NCBI RefSeq assembly: GCF_031143425.1
Contig: NC_090437.1
Location: forward strand, 843,647,978 to 843,711,977
From: Pleurodeles waltl
Taxonomy: Eukaryota > Chordata > Amphibia > Caudata > Salamandridae
Direction of reading: 5' to 3'
Length of the DNA stretch: 64,000 nt
The notes below the pieces were generated by a model. It did not search any database. It was given only the letters and a program-made list of their open reading frames with translations, and had not been told where the DNA came from. Shown here one piece after another: positions 45,187-55,858 of the stretch; within the stretch, counting starts at the first letter, position 1; the number at the start of each line of letters is the position of its first letter. A program made the translations under genes and the position numbers.

Positions 45187-45958
45187 GGGTAGGCCTCTTA
45201 GTGGCAGGCTGGCACTAACCAGTCAGTCCTGCACTAAAGAATTGGGTAAAATACAGGGGGCATCTCTATGATGCCCTCTGGCTGCATTGTTCAATAAATC
45301 TAACACTGGCATCAGTGTGGGTTTATTGTTCTGAAAAGTTTGATACCAAACTTCCCAGTGTTCAGTGAAGCCATTATGGAGCTGTGGAGCTCGTAATGAC
45401 AAACTCCCAGACCAGATACTGAATATAGCCACACTGCACTAACAACGTATAAGAATGGACATTGACACTGTAGGGCATATTGCTCATCCAGCTATGCCCT
45501 CACCTGTGGTATAGTGCACGCTGCATTAGGGCTGTAAGGCCTGCTAGAGGGGTGACTTACCTTTGTCACAGACAGTGGTTTGTGGGCATAGCAGCCTGAC
45601 AGGGGTGCAAAAGTCGACTTTGTCTTTTTATTCCCACCACTACACACAAGCTGCAGTGGCAGTGTGCATGCGCTTAGTGAGGCCCCCCCCACCCCCAAGG
45701 TGGCATAATACATGCTACAGCCCTTGGGGACCTTCCCTGGCCACAGGGCCCTTGGTACCATGGGTACCTTTTACAAGGGACTTAACTGTGTGCCAGGGTT
45801 TGCCAATTGTGGAAACAATGTTACAGTTTGTGGGAAAGAACACTGGTGCTGGGGTCTGGTTAGCAGGATCCCAGCACACTCCTAGTCAAAGTCGGCATCC
45901 ATTTCAAGGAAAAAGTGTGTGTGGGGGGTAACCATGCCAACAATGGCACTTTCCTACA
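45187..45958 (-). repeat. 3' LTR of Gmr1-like copy 2, first ~770 bp
   Basis: Beginning TGTAGGAAAGTGCCATTGTT at 45958, directly after the purine tract, it aligns over its whole length with 18910 to about 19640. Shared landmarks include CACAATTGGCA, CTTGTAAAAGGTACCCATGG, GACAAAGTCGACTT and AATAAACCCACACTGATGCC. It ends at about 45187 against the truncated L1. Confidence 0.85.
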
Positions 45959-45969
45959 CAACCCCCTCC

Positions 45970-46696
45970 CAAACGAAAGAGGATGAGACTGACTTTTCCC
46001 AAGTGAGTCTTCATTGTCTAACAGGAAGAACCTGGAATGTCTATCTGCATTGGCATGGGCAGTCTGAGGTCTGTGTTTTATTGAAAAGTCCATTCCCTGT
46101 AGGGAGATGGGCCATCTCAAATGTTTAGGGCTCTCACCTTTCATTTGCACTAGCCATCTAGGAGGTCTGTGGTCAGTTTGAACAATAAAGTGAGTACCAA
46201 ACAAGCATGGCTTCAGCCTTTTCAATGACCAAACCACAACAAAGGCCTCCCTCTCAATTGCGCTCCAACGTTGCTCCCTGGGGAGTAACCTCCTGCTAAT
46301 GAAACCAAGGCCATCATCATTGGTTTAAGACAGGACTGTTCCTATCCCGTGTTCAGAGGCATCTGTCTGCACAATGAACTGCCTAGGATAATCTGGAGCT
46401 TTGAGAGCTGGTGCTGTGCACATTGCCTCCTCTAGGGTGTCAAATGCCTTTTGACAGTCAAGAGTCCAGTTTGTCTTTTTGGGCATTTTCTTTGAGGTCA
46501 ATTCTGTGAGGGGAGTCACAGTGGATCCATATCCCTTCACAAACCTCCTATAGTAACCAGTCAAGCCAAGTAATGCCCTGACTTGAGTCTGGGTTTTTGG
46601 AGCTTCCCAGTCCAGAATTGAGTGGATCTTGGGTTGTAAGGATTGCACTTCGCTCGCCTCCACCCACAAGGTGACCCAAGTATACAACTGTGCCAT
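45970..46696 (-). pseudogene. RNase H and RT thumb region of copy 2
   Basis: 46696-46325 encodes the RT-RNase H connection (ALLGLTGYYRRFVKGYGS, then LTELTSKK) and the start of RNase H with the first catalytic Asp in FIVQTDASEHGIGTVLS. After a frame change, 46310-45970 gives SAIEREAFVVVWSLKRLKP (catalytic Glu) and FGTHFIVQTDHRPPRWL (third acidic residue). All three acidic positions are preserved in separate pieces. At least one stop after GTVLS breaks the frame. It lies just before the purine tract, at the end of pol. Confidence 0.78.
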
Positions 46697-46739
46697 GCCC
46701 TATCTGGCACTTTGATGCCTTGATACTGAGGCCTGCTGA

Positions 46740-47300
46740 TTACAAGGCCTGCAAAACCTTCCCCAGGTGAATCAGGCGATCCTGCCAGGAGGAGCTAAAG
46801 ACAGCAATATCATCTAGATATGCTGCACTAAAGGACTCCATGTCAGGAAGGACTTGATTCACCAAACTTTGGAATGTGGCAGGGGCATTCTTTAAGCCAA
46901 AGGGCATAACAGTAAACTGATAATGCCCATCAGGTGTAGAGAATGCTGTATTTTCCTTTGCTCTAGGTGCTGTCCTAATTTGCCAGTACCCTGCAGTTAA
47001 GTCAAAGGTACTAAGGAATTTGGCTGCACCTAATTTGTCAATCAATTTGTCTGCTCTCGGTATAGGGTGAGCATCTGTCTTGGTGACAGAGTTGAGACCC
47101 CCATAGTCCACATAGAACCTCATTTCTCTCTTATCATCTTTGGAATGAGGTTTGGGGACTAAGACCACTGGGCTAGCCCAGGGACTGTCAGGGGCTCAAT
47201 AACCCCTAAATTCAGCATCTTGTGGATTTCCACTTTGATGCTCTCTTTGACTTGGTCAGACTGTCTGTATATTTTGGTTTTGACATGTAAACTGTCTCCT
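46740..47300 (-). pseudogene. Reverse transcriptase palm of copy 2
   Basis: The open stretch 47168-46740 has MVLVPKPHSKDDKREMRFYV then DYGGLNSVTKTDAHPIPRAD, FDLTAGYWQI, VMPFGLKNAPATFQ and the catalytic AAYLDDIAVFS: a classic Ty3/gypsy RT. A less clear upstream part (47300-47170, including a VIEPLTVPG segment) is separated by a frameshift near 47170, and the frame closes with a stop at 46740. The enzyme would copy the RNA genome. Its position after the integrase domain is unusual for gypsy elements. Confidence 0.82.
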
Positions 47301-47383
47301 GTGTCAACATCATGGGTATACACAGGTGAGTATGCCCAGGGGCCAAAGAAGTGTTTCAGGACTTGCCTGCAGTCAGCTTGCTG

Positions 47384-48590
47384 TTAGGCAGTGAGGTTGT
47401 CTGAACAGACAACTCCATCAACTGACCCATCTTTAGGGTCATTTGAGAGGAGGCCAGGGAGAGGTTCACTCTTTGCTTCCTGCTCCTCATCAGTAACCAT
47501 GAGCATGGTTACATCTGTCCTGTCACAACAGAGCTTTAGGCGGTTCACATGGATCACCCTTTTAGGTGTCCTGCTAGTGCCTAGGTCCAACAAGTAGGGG
47601 ACCTCACTCTTTTTCTTTAGGATAGGGTAAGGGCCACTCCATATGTCCTGAAGTGCCCTGGGAGCCACAGGCTCCAGAACTCACACCTTCTGCCATGGTT
47701 CCAATTCTACCAGTGCAGCCTTTTGGTCATACCACAGCTTCTGGAGCTGTTGGCTGGCCTCAAGTTTATTGGATGCCTTTTCCATGTACTCAGCCCTCCT
47801 TGAGTGGAGGCCAAGCACATAGTCCACCACATCTTGTTTATGCTCATGGAGAGGTCTCTTCCAGCCTTCTTTTACAAGTGCCAGTAGTCCCCTTACAGGT
47901 TGGCCAAACAGAAGTTCAAAGGGGGAAAACCCTACTTCCTTCTGAGGCACCTCTCTGTAAGCGAAGAGCAGGCATGGCAGGAGGACATCCCATCTCCTTC
48001 TGAGTTTTTCAGCGAGCCCCATGATCATGCCCTCCAATGTCTTTTTGAATCTCTCAACAAATCCATTGGTAGGTGGATGGTGTTGTGTGGTGAATTTATA
48101 AGTCACCCGCACTCATTCCACATGTGCTTTACATAAACTGACATGAAGTTTGTACCTCTGTCAGCAACTACCTCCTTAGGAAACCCCACTTTGGTACAAA
48201 TACCAATCAGTGCCTTGGCTATTGCAAGAGGTGTAGCAGACCTAAGGGGAATCGCTTCAGGGTATGTGCTAGTATGATCCACTACTACCAGTATGTACTG
48301 GGTACCTGAGGCTGTGGGTGGCTCAAGTGGACCTACAATATCCACACCAACCCTGTCAATGGGAACCCTCACCACAGGAAGTGGAATGATGGGGGCCTTT
48401 GGGTGGCCACCTGCCTTACCACTGTCTTGGCAGGTGACACAGGAACTACAAAACTCTTTCAACTTTTGGGACATATTGGGCGATTAGAAGTGGTTGACAA
48501 GCCTACTCTATGTTTTTGTTTGTCCCGAATGTCCAGCTAGGGGGATGTCATAAGCCAAAGTTAGGATAAACTCCCTAAACTGTGGAGGCA
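47384..48590 (-). pseudogene. Integrase of copy 2, upstream of RT
   Basis: An HHCC domain is readable at 48590-48420 (AGHSG, NHF, then CSSCVTC) with two in-frame stops. The catalytic core follows: RVGVDIVGPLEPP (Asp), EVVADRGTNF (Asp), then in the next frame HHPPTNGFVERFKKTLEGM (Glu). A GPY/F module closes it at 47668-47384: DIWSGPYPILKKK, PYLLDLG, RVIHVNRLKLCCDRT. The full D,D,E set and GPY/F tail identify a Ty3/gypsy integrase. A one-base shift near 48105 separates the second Asp from the Glu part. It would insert the cDNA with 5-bp target duplications, as seen for the solo LTRs here. Confidence 0.85.
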
Positions 48591-48931
48591 CTACCACTCT
48601 CCTGGTTGCACAAAGGTTGAGTTCTCTAGCCTCATTGTAAAGGAGTCCATCTTCCCAATAGGCCCTGTGGGAGCCACTGACATCCCCCTTTTCCTGTGCA
48701 ACTGCTTGCTGCCCCAGGCCTTCAAGAGTGGGACAAGTCTTTTTTCCCTGGCACAGCTGTTCCCTGCTAAGGATCCAGCCCCCATTGACCCAGTTCCCCC
48801 AGGGGATAAGACATCTTTCTGAGAAGAGAGGTCTTGCTTCTTTTGCTGGTCAGAAGCTGGTCTCACAGTCTTCTTGCCTTTTCTCTTGGAAGGCTGGGCC
48901 ATTTTTCCAGGCTCCACACTTCTTTTTCACC

Positions 48932-49408
48932 CTATGCTCTGCTCTGTGCTCTTGTTTTCACACACACCAGTTCAGGGATTCCCAGCATGGCTGCATGGGT
49001 TTTGAGCTCTACCTCAGTCCAAGCTGAGGACGCCAGATCATTCCATAGCAAGCATTTCACTGAGTTTGCAGATGAGACCATATCCTGTTTCAGGCCAGTA
49101 ATCCCTCCCCATTCTAAAGTCACCATAGCCATGGGGTGGACATTAGTTACATTGTCAGCACTGGTGACTGGATAAGTTTGTCCAGCCAAATACTGTCCTG
49201 GGGAAACCCATTTCTCTGTCACCAAGGTGACATTGGGACCTCTATCCCTCAGGGCTTCTACCTTTGTCCCATTAATTAAGAGGTTCTGCCTGTATTGTAG
49301 CATGTTAGGCAGCCAGACAGCAAGTTTGGCTACATCCACTCTACCATCAGAGACCAAAGTAGCTCCACTCTGGACCCTGATTTGCTCTAAACACACTGTT
49401 GATCCCAC
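48932..49408 (-). pseudogene. Aspartic-protease-like region of copy 2, altered active site
   Basis: The 158-codon open stretch contains NLLINGTKVEALRDRGPNVT, which lines up with the start of retroviral-type proteases (…VxALxDTGAxxT). The DTG triplet reads DRG here. The flanking part (VSDGRVDVAKLAVWLPNM) resembles the usual upstream strand. The following segment to 48590 is Lys/Ser-rich linker. Identification rests on position between gag and integrase plus this motif, so it is moderate. With DRG the enzyme would be inactive. Confidence 0.5.
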
Positions 49409-49449
49409 CTGGAGACTGGCTGTACCAGTATCAACTGAAGCAGTGCTGG

Positions 49450-50664
49450 GAGATTCTTTTTGGGACAGGTCAAGTCTCCAGTATAGTGTCCATGCTGTTT
49501 ACAGCTGTGACACCAGGCTTTCTTGGGCTCAACGATTTTATCCTTCTATCCACTTGTTGAATTTGAAGAGGTTGGGGGCCCACCCTCCTATGCAGGTTTT
49601 TGGGGACCTTGTGAAGACTCTTTTCTTTTGTCCTTAGATGTCTGACCACCCCTGGGAGGGCTTTGTGACCCCTTTCGTTTGGTCACCCCCAGTGGAAGTC
49701 TTGGTCGCTCTTGTGTTGGCCCAATGGCCTGCCTTCTTTCCCAATTCTTGGGGAGAAATTGGACCTAAGTCTACCAGATATTAATGCAACTTTTCATTGA
49801 AGCAGTTACTTAAAAGATGTTCTTTCACAAACAAATTATAAAGCCCATCATAGTCATGTACTCCACCTCCAGTTATCCAACCATCTAGTGTTTTCATTAG
49901 GTAGTCTACAAAATCAACCAAGTACTGGCTTGAGGTTTTGTAAGCCCCCCTGAACCTAATTCTATTCTCCTCAGTGGTGAATCCAAAGCCCTTAATCAGG
50001 GTAGCCTTCATGTGGTCATAGGATTCATCATCTGCGCCAGGGAGTGTGAGGAGTATATCCCTACATTTACCAGTAAACAGACCCCAAAGGAAAGCTCCCC
50101 AATGAGATCTGTTTAGCTTTCTGGTTGTACAGGCTTTCTCAAAAGCTGTGAACCATCTGGTGATATCATCACCTTCTTCATATTTAGAGACAATCCCTTT
50201 GGGGATTTTTAGGGTGCTAAGCCCATTTCTGCTCTCTCCCTCTCTATAGCTAGAAGCTGTTGCTCCAAAGCGAATCTTTTGGCCATCCTTGCTAAAATGA
50301 GGTCCTCTTCATTGAGGCGCTCCTCAATGTTCCCAGAGGAACTGGACTCCCCTGTGGTAGATCCAGGTCCTGTGAGCACTATCCTTGGAGATAATGGCCC
50401 TGGGGTCCTGATCTCCCTAGTTAGGTGAGGAGGGATGAGTTCATTCTCCTCAGCTCTAACATCTTCCCTATCTGAGAGGAGGTCTTCCTCCTCAGCAGGG
50501 TGGTCCCTTGTGCACTCTGCCAAGAGCTCCTGGAGCTTGGCGTTGGTAGGGTTGGAACCTGTTCTAATCTTTTTCAGCTTGCAGAGGGACCTTAGCTCTC
50601 CTATCCCATGATGGAGGTAAGGGATGAGTTTGAGTTCCACAACCATTTCCTCTGACCTGCTCAT
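49450..50664 (-). pseudogene. gag of copy 2 with SCAN-like capsid segment
   Basis: MSRSEEMVVELKLIPYLHHG starts a 151-codon stretch ending in an acidic/Glu-rich helix (50209). After a frameshift the reading continues at about 50200-49770 with ITRWFTAFEKACTTRKLNRS, WGAFLWGLFTGKCRDI, HMKATLIKGFGFTTEENRIR and LYNLFVKEHLLSNCF. Its length, helices and motif order resemble the SCAN/capsid fold, where a [FY]xxL-type helix, a mid R/F-R pair and a terminal helix recur. Near 49510, CHSCKQHGHY followed by TC two residues late is a degenerate CCHC zinc knuckle. gag would form the particle and bind RNA. The frame has several breaks. Confidence 0.65.
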
Positions 50665-50679
50665 TATGTTACTAAAGTT

Positions 50680-50773
50680 GGGGATTACTTTTAGAAACTA
50701 AAAACTACTTCTAGTTACTAATCCTTAACTTAAAATAAATTTTAAATCTAAAAATAAATGCTAAAGGGGACTT
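50680..50773 (-). other. gag-proximal leader of Gmr1-like copy 2
   Basis: About 90 AT-rich bases lie between the gag start region and the L2 tail. With the piece at 55718-55858 they make up the original leader of the gypsy element. In the latter, just inside the 5' LTR end, the minus strand reads TTTGTGGATCAGCTGTGGGG, where a tRNA primer-binding site should be. I could not match it to a specific tRNA. Confidence 0.45.
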
Positions 50774-50873
50774 AATCAATCAATCAATCATTGAATTTGT
50801 AGAGCGCACTACGTACCCGTGAGGGTTTTAAGGCGCGGGGGAGGGGGGTGAGGGGAGGGGGGGTGAGCTGGAG

Positions 50874-52372
50874 TTACTGATCGAAGAGCCAGGTTTTGAG
50901 GAGTCTTCTGAAGGTGAGAAGGTCTTGGGTCTGTCGCAGGTTTGTAGGGAGCGTGTTCCAAGTTTTGGCGGCGAGGTATGAGAAGGATCTGCCGCCGGAC
51001 GTTTTTCGTTGGATGCGGGGGACAGCGGCGAGGGCGAGGTTTGCGGAGCGGATCTGATGGGTGGGGGTGTAGAAGCTGAGTCTGTTGTTCAGGTAGGTTG
51101 GCCCATTGTCGTGGAGTGCTTTGTGAGTGTGGGTGAGAAGCTTGAAAGAGATCCTCTTGTCTACGGGGAGCCAGTGAAGGTTTCTCAGGTGGTTGGAGAT
51201 GTGGCTGCGGCGGGGTACGTCGAGAATCACCTGAGCTGAGGCGTTTTGGATGCGTTGGAGGCGTAGTAGGTCTTTTGCTTGGATGCCTGTGTAGAGTGCG
51301 TTGCCGTAGTCTAGCCTGCTGCTGACGAGGGCCTGTGTAACCATTCTTCTTGTTTCTAACGGGATCCACTTGAAGTTCCTACAGAGCATGCGGAGTGTGT
51401 TGTAGCAAGAAGAGGAGACTGCGTTGACTTGTTTAGACATGGTGAGGGAGGAGTCAAAGACGAAGCCCAGGTTGCGTGCGTGGCTGTTGGTGTTGGTGGG
51501 GTTCCTAGTGCGGTAGGCCACCAGGAGTCGGGGTTGGGTCCTAGGATGAGGACCTCCGTCTTGTCCGAATTGAGTTTCAGACGGCTGTTTTTCATCCATT
51601 CGGCAATGGATTCCATTCCCTTGTGGAGGTTGGTTTTGGCAGTGCGCGGGTCTTTGGTGAGCGAGAGGATGAGCTGGGTGTCATCGGCGTAGGTGAGAAT
51701 GTTGAGGTTGTGTTGTTGGGCTACTTGTGCGAGGGGGGCCATGTAGATGTTGAACAGCGTTGGGCTGAGGGATGATCCTTGGGGGACGCCGCAGATGATG
51801 TCGGTGGCTTCGGAGCAGAAGGGGGGGAGGCGGACTCTTTGGGTTCTGCCGGAGAGGAATGAGATGATCCAGTTGAGGGCTTTTCCTTGGATTCTGATTT
51901 CGTGGAGGCGGGTTTTCAGGGTGTGGTGGCAGACTATGTCGAAGGCGGCAGATAGGTCCAGGAGGATGAGGGATGATATTTCGCCGTTGTCCATTTGACG
52001 TCTGATGTCCTCTGTGGCGGCAAGAAGGGCGGTCTCAGTGCTGTGGTTTCGTCTGAGGCCGGATTGGGAGGGAGCCAGGATGTTGTTGTCTTCGAGGTGG
52101 CTGGTTAGTTGTGTGTTGACTATTTTTTCAATCACCTTCGCTGGGAAGGGGAGTAAGGAGATCGGTCGGAAGTTCTTGAGGTCGTTGGGGTCTGCTTTGG
52201 GCTTCTTGAGGAGGGCGCGGACTTTGGTGTGCTTCCACTTTTCCGGGAAAGTCGCTGTTTCGAAGGAGATGTTGATGACCTTCCGTAGTTTGGGGGCGAT
52301 GGAGGAGTCGGCTTTGTTGTACACATGGTGGGGGCAGGGGTCTGACGGGGATCCTGAGTGGATGGAGTTCAT
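50874..52372 (-). pseudogene. Reverse transcriptase of LINE copy B, one frameshift
   Basis: The stretch 52372-51356 has KADPNDLKNFRPISLLPF, DNNILAPSQSGLRRNHSTET, LLDLSAAFDIVCHHTL, CGVPQGSSLSPTLFNIY and NILTYADDTQLILSLT (intact catalytic YADD), then LKLNSDKTEVLILGP. Near 51540 the frame shifts and 51599-50874 carries the C-terminal domain: HARNLGFVFDSSLTMSKQVN, RRMVTQALVSSRLDYGNALY, LQRIQNASAQVI, LHWLPVDKRISFKLL and KTWLFDQ. One frameshift is the main lesion. Motifs are L2/CR1-like. Confidence 0.85.
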
Positions 52373-52743
52373 GATCTTGCGTGTCTCTGTGTCGTTGACG
52401 TTGATCCAGGATGTCAGGCGGTTTGCACAGGTGGAGCTTTCGGGAGTGGGGGCTGGCGTGGGAGTGGCGCTGAAGCTGTTGTGGATGTCAGTGATCTTTC
52501 GGTGGAAGAAGGTGGACAGTGCGTTGCAGAGTTCTTGGGATGGAGGGATGTCGTTGACGTTGGCGCTGGGGTTGGAGAGTTCTTTTACGATGCTGAAGAG
52601 CTCTTTGCTGTCATGTGCGTTGTTGTCCAGGCGGTCTTTGAAGTGGGATCGTTTGGCTTGTCTGATGAGTTGGTGGTGTCTGCGGATGGCGCCCTTGTGG
52701 GCTGTGAGGCTGTCAGGTGTGTGTTTGAGGAGCCATTCCTTTT

Positions 52744-53750
52744 TTAGTTTTGACAGTCGCGCTTGGAGTTTAGGAGCTCGTCGGTGAACCAGGCGGCTTT
52801 TCTTCTGACTTGGTTGTTGGTGGGTTTCTTGAGTGGTGCGAGGATGTTGGCGCAGTCATTGATCCACAGAGTGAGGTTGTGGGCGGCGGCGTCTGGGTCA
52901 GTGGGGTAGGATGGTGGGGTCTGGGTGAGGGTGTTTGTAAGCTGGTCTTCCATAACTTTGCTCCAGCATCGGCGGGGTGGTTGTTGGGTGCGATGGTGCT
53001 CGGTATGTTTCTTGTAGGTGAAGTGGATGCAGTGGTGGTCGGTCCAGTGGAGTACGGTGGTGTGGTTGAAGGTGACGTGGGCGCTTGAGGAGAAGATGGG
53101 ATCAAGCGTGTGGCCGGCGATGTGGGTTGGTGTGTTTACGAGTTGTCTGAGGCCCTGGTTTGTGAGATTGTAGATCAGAGTAGTGGAGTTGGTGTAGTTG
53201 TTGTTCTCCAGGTGGAAATTTAGGACTCCGAGGAGGATGTAATCCGTTGAGGTGAGGGCGTGGGTGTTGGTGAGGTCGGCGATGGATTCGCTGAAGGGTG
53301 CTCGTGGTCCGGGAGGTCTGTAGATGAGCGTTCCTCTGAGAGTGGTGTTGGGGTCGGTGTGGATGCGGAAGTGTAGGTGTTCGGCGGTCTTGAGGGTGTC
53401 ATCAGTGTGGGTGTAGACCTTAAGGGTGGATTTGTGGGCGATGGCTATTCCTCCTCCGATTCCGTTGGTGCGGTCCTTTCGGATGATCTTGTAGCCATCT
53501 GGGATGGCTATTGCGATGTCGGGTGCAGAGGAGTCGTTCCACCAGGTCTCGGTCAGGAAGGCTACATCTAGGGCAGTAGAGTCGAGCAGGTCCCAGAGCT
53601 CGATGGCGTGCTTGCGTGCGGAGCGGGTGTTGAGGAGTATGCAGTGCAGGTGATTTGTTCCGGTCTTTGTAGGTTTCGTTGTTCTGTTGCAGGTGAATTT
53701 GCAGCTGTGGCATGTGAAGGGTTCCGGGGTGTTTCTTGGTGAGGACTGGA
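52744..53750 (-). pseudogene. Endonuclease domain of LINE copy B, mostly open frame
   Basis: The frame that ends at 52744 is open far upstream without a Met. It contains CILLNTRSARKHAIELWDLL, ALDVAFLTETWWNDSSAPDI (catalytic Glu), GYKIIRKDRTNGIGGGIAIA, RGTLIYRPPGP, LGVLNFHLENN and HTTVLHWTDHHCIHF (Asp-His pair). This is an AP-type LINE endonuclease, which nicks the target. It ends with AAWFTDELLNSKRDCQN and a stop, after which the same protein continues in another frame toward the RT. The start codon is unclear. The 194-codon minus frame 54152-53568 enters from the monomer and may hold it in part. Confidence 0.7.
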
Positions 53751-53931
53751 AGCATGCTGTGATGCGGCTGGGATTGAGGGCGTTGAGTTGGTCTGGCGTG
53801 TAGCGGCGTCTGGCGAAGCAGGAGTCTCGCTGACCAGGGGGGTGGCGATGGGCGCGGTCCGGACGGGCGCAGACGGGCTTGCCTCTGGCGTGCCAGCGGC
53901 GTGCCCGCTGCGCGCAGACATGCAGCGACCC

Positions 53932-55704
53932 CCATTAAGAAGGGAGGGGGAAAGGGGGGAGGAGGAGCAGCTGGGGGCGGGAGGGAGCGGCGAATGGGGG
54001 CATGAGGGGGGCAGGGCCGCAGGGATGCAGCGGCGGGGAAAGTGGCTCAAGGAGAGCCGACAAGGGGACGGGGAGCGCACAAGGGGCAAAAAAGCAGCAG
54101 AAATAACAGAAGGAAACTGCAAAAAAGAGCAGCACAGAAAATTCAAAGGCACGTAAAACGAGTCAAAAATAGACGAGAGGACAATAATTCAAGGCACAAA
54201 GCACGAGTCACAGATGAGCGAAAGGCACAATAATTCAAGGCACAGAACACGAGTCACAGATGAGTGAAAGGCACAATAATTCAAGGCACAGGACGCGAGT
54301 CACAATCACGTAGGATGGCACAAAGCACAAGTCTAGTGAAGCTTATCAGAGCCCACTAGACACCAGGGATGAGGCGCAGGAGGATGCCTGCGGTTGGAGG
54401 AGGGCCTCGAACGCGCGTTTGGCAGCGTGTGCAGGGTCAAGGGCAGGGGGACAGCTTGGTGGTGCTGCGGGCGAGCAGTCTCCTGACCAAAAACAGGTCA
54501 GAGGTCGCTCACCCTCGATGCGCAGTGGCCGCCATTAAGAAGGGAGGGGGGAGGGAGGAGCAGCTGGGGTGGGAGGGAGCGGTGAATAGGGGCGCGAAGG
54601 GGGTGGGGCCGCAGGGAGGCAGCGGCGGGGAAAGTGGCTCAAGGAGAGCCGACAAGGGGACGGAGGAGCGCACAAGGGGTAAAAAAGGGGCAGAAATAAC
54701 AGAAGGAAACTGCAAAAAAGAGCAGCACAGAAAATTCAAAGGCACGTAAAACGAGTCAAAAATAGACGAGAGGACAATAATTCAAGGCACAGAGCACAAG
54801 TCACAGATGAGCGAAAGGCACAATAATTCAAGGCACTGAACACGAGTCACAGATGAGCGAAAGGCACAATAATTCAAGGCACAGGACGCGAGTCACAATC
54901 ACATAAGATGGCACAAAGCACAAGTCTAGTGAAGCTTACCAGAGCCTACTAGACGCCAGGGATGAGGTGCAGGAGGATGCCTGCGGGTGGAGGAGGGCTT
55001 CGAACATGCGTTTGGCAGCGCATGCATGGTCAAGGGCAGGGGGACAGCTTGGTGGTGCTGCGGGCGTGGGGGAGCAGTCTCCTGACCAAAAACAGGTCAG
55101 AGGTCGCTCACCCTCGATGCGCAGTGGCCGCCATTAAGAAGGGAGGGGGGAGGGAGGAGCAGCTGGGGTGGGAGGGAGCGGTGAATAGGGGCACGAAGGG
55201 GGCGGGGCCGCAGGGAGGCAGCGGCGGGGAAAGTGGCTCAAGGAGAGCCGACAAGGGGACGGAGGAGCGCACAAGGGGTAAAAAAGGGGCAGAAATAACA
55301 GAAGGAAACTGCAAAAAAGAGCAGCACAGAAAATTCAAAGGCACGTAAAACGAGTCAAAAATAGACGAGAGGACAATAATTCAAGGCACAGAGCACAAGT
55401 CACAGATGAGCGAAAGGCACAATAATTCAAGGCACTGAACACGAGTCACAGATGAGCGAAAGGCACAATAATTCAAGGCACAGGACGCGAGTCACAATCA
55501 CATAAGATGGCACAAAGCACAAGTCTAGTGAAGCTTACCAGAGCCTACCAGACGCCAGGGATGAGGTGCAGGAGGATGCCTGCGGGTGGAGGAGGGCTTC
55601 GAACATGCGTTTGGCAGCGCATGCATGGTCAAGGGCAGGGGGACAGCTTGGTGGTGCTGCGGGCGTGGGGGAGCGGTCTCCTGACCAAAAACAGGTCAGA
55701 GGTC
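53932..55704 (-). repeat. About 600-bp tandem monomers at the LINE 5' end
   Basis: The word CCATTAAGAAGGGAGGGGG begins at 53932, 54532 and 55131, so the period is 600 and 599 bp. Units 2 and 3 are almost identical over their full length. The outermost unit lacks about 25 bp. Each unit has a GC-rich part (CAGCGGGGAAAGTGGCTC on the plus strand) and a minor internal ~50-bp repeat (AATAATTCAAGGCAC with GAGTCACAGATGAGCGAAAG). Upstream tandem monomers are known as promoters of mouse L1. The position here, directly ahead of the LINE coding region, suggests the same role. Minus-strand small frames (MPLNFLCC...) are repeated with the unit. Confidence 0.85.
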
Positions 55705-55858
55705 CAAGGCCCTAGCAGGACTTTTACAAAATTTAGCCAAATTTGCCAAATTCAGAAGTCAGTTTCTAAAGGCAATTTTAGAATTTAGTAGTGTGATCGG
55801 GTATTGGCAGAGTAGTCAAGCAAATGCAAAGTAGTAGACCCCACAGCTGATCCACAAA

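Larger units (their letters stand above)
50774..55717 (-). mobile_element. L2/CR1-like LINE, copy B (4.9 kb), with 5' tandem monomers
   Basis: On the minus strand the element begins with about three ~600-bp monomers (55717-53932), continues through an endonuclease and RT, and ends with CCGTGAGGG/TACGTAGTGCGCTCTACAAA and a (TGAT)n tail. GGACTT lies just beyond the tail (50768-50773) and again at 55718-55723, a candidate 6-bp duplication. The flanks are the leader of the Gmr1-like element, so it is a nested insertion. The 3' end is shared with copy A. Confidence 0.85.

Noticed and set aside
45187..50664. Classification as a copia (Ty1) element because integrase precedes RT
   Set aside because: RT motifs (VMPFGLKNAPATFQ, YLDD), the GPY/F integrase tail and RNase H are gypsy-type; Gmr1-like explains both facts.
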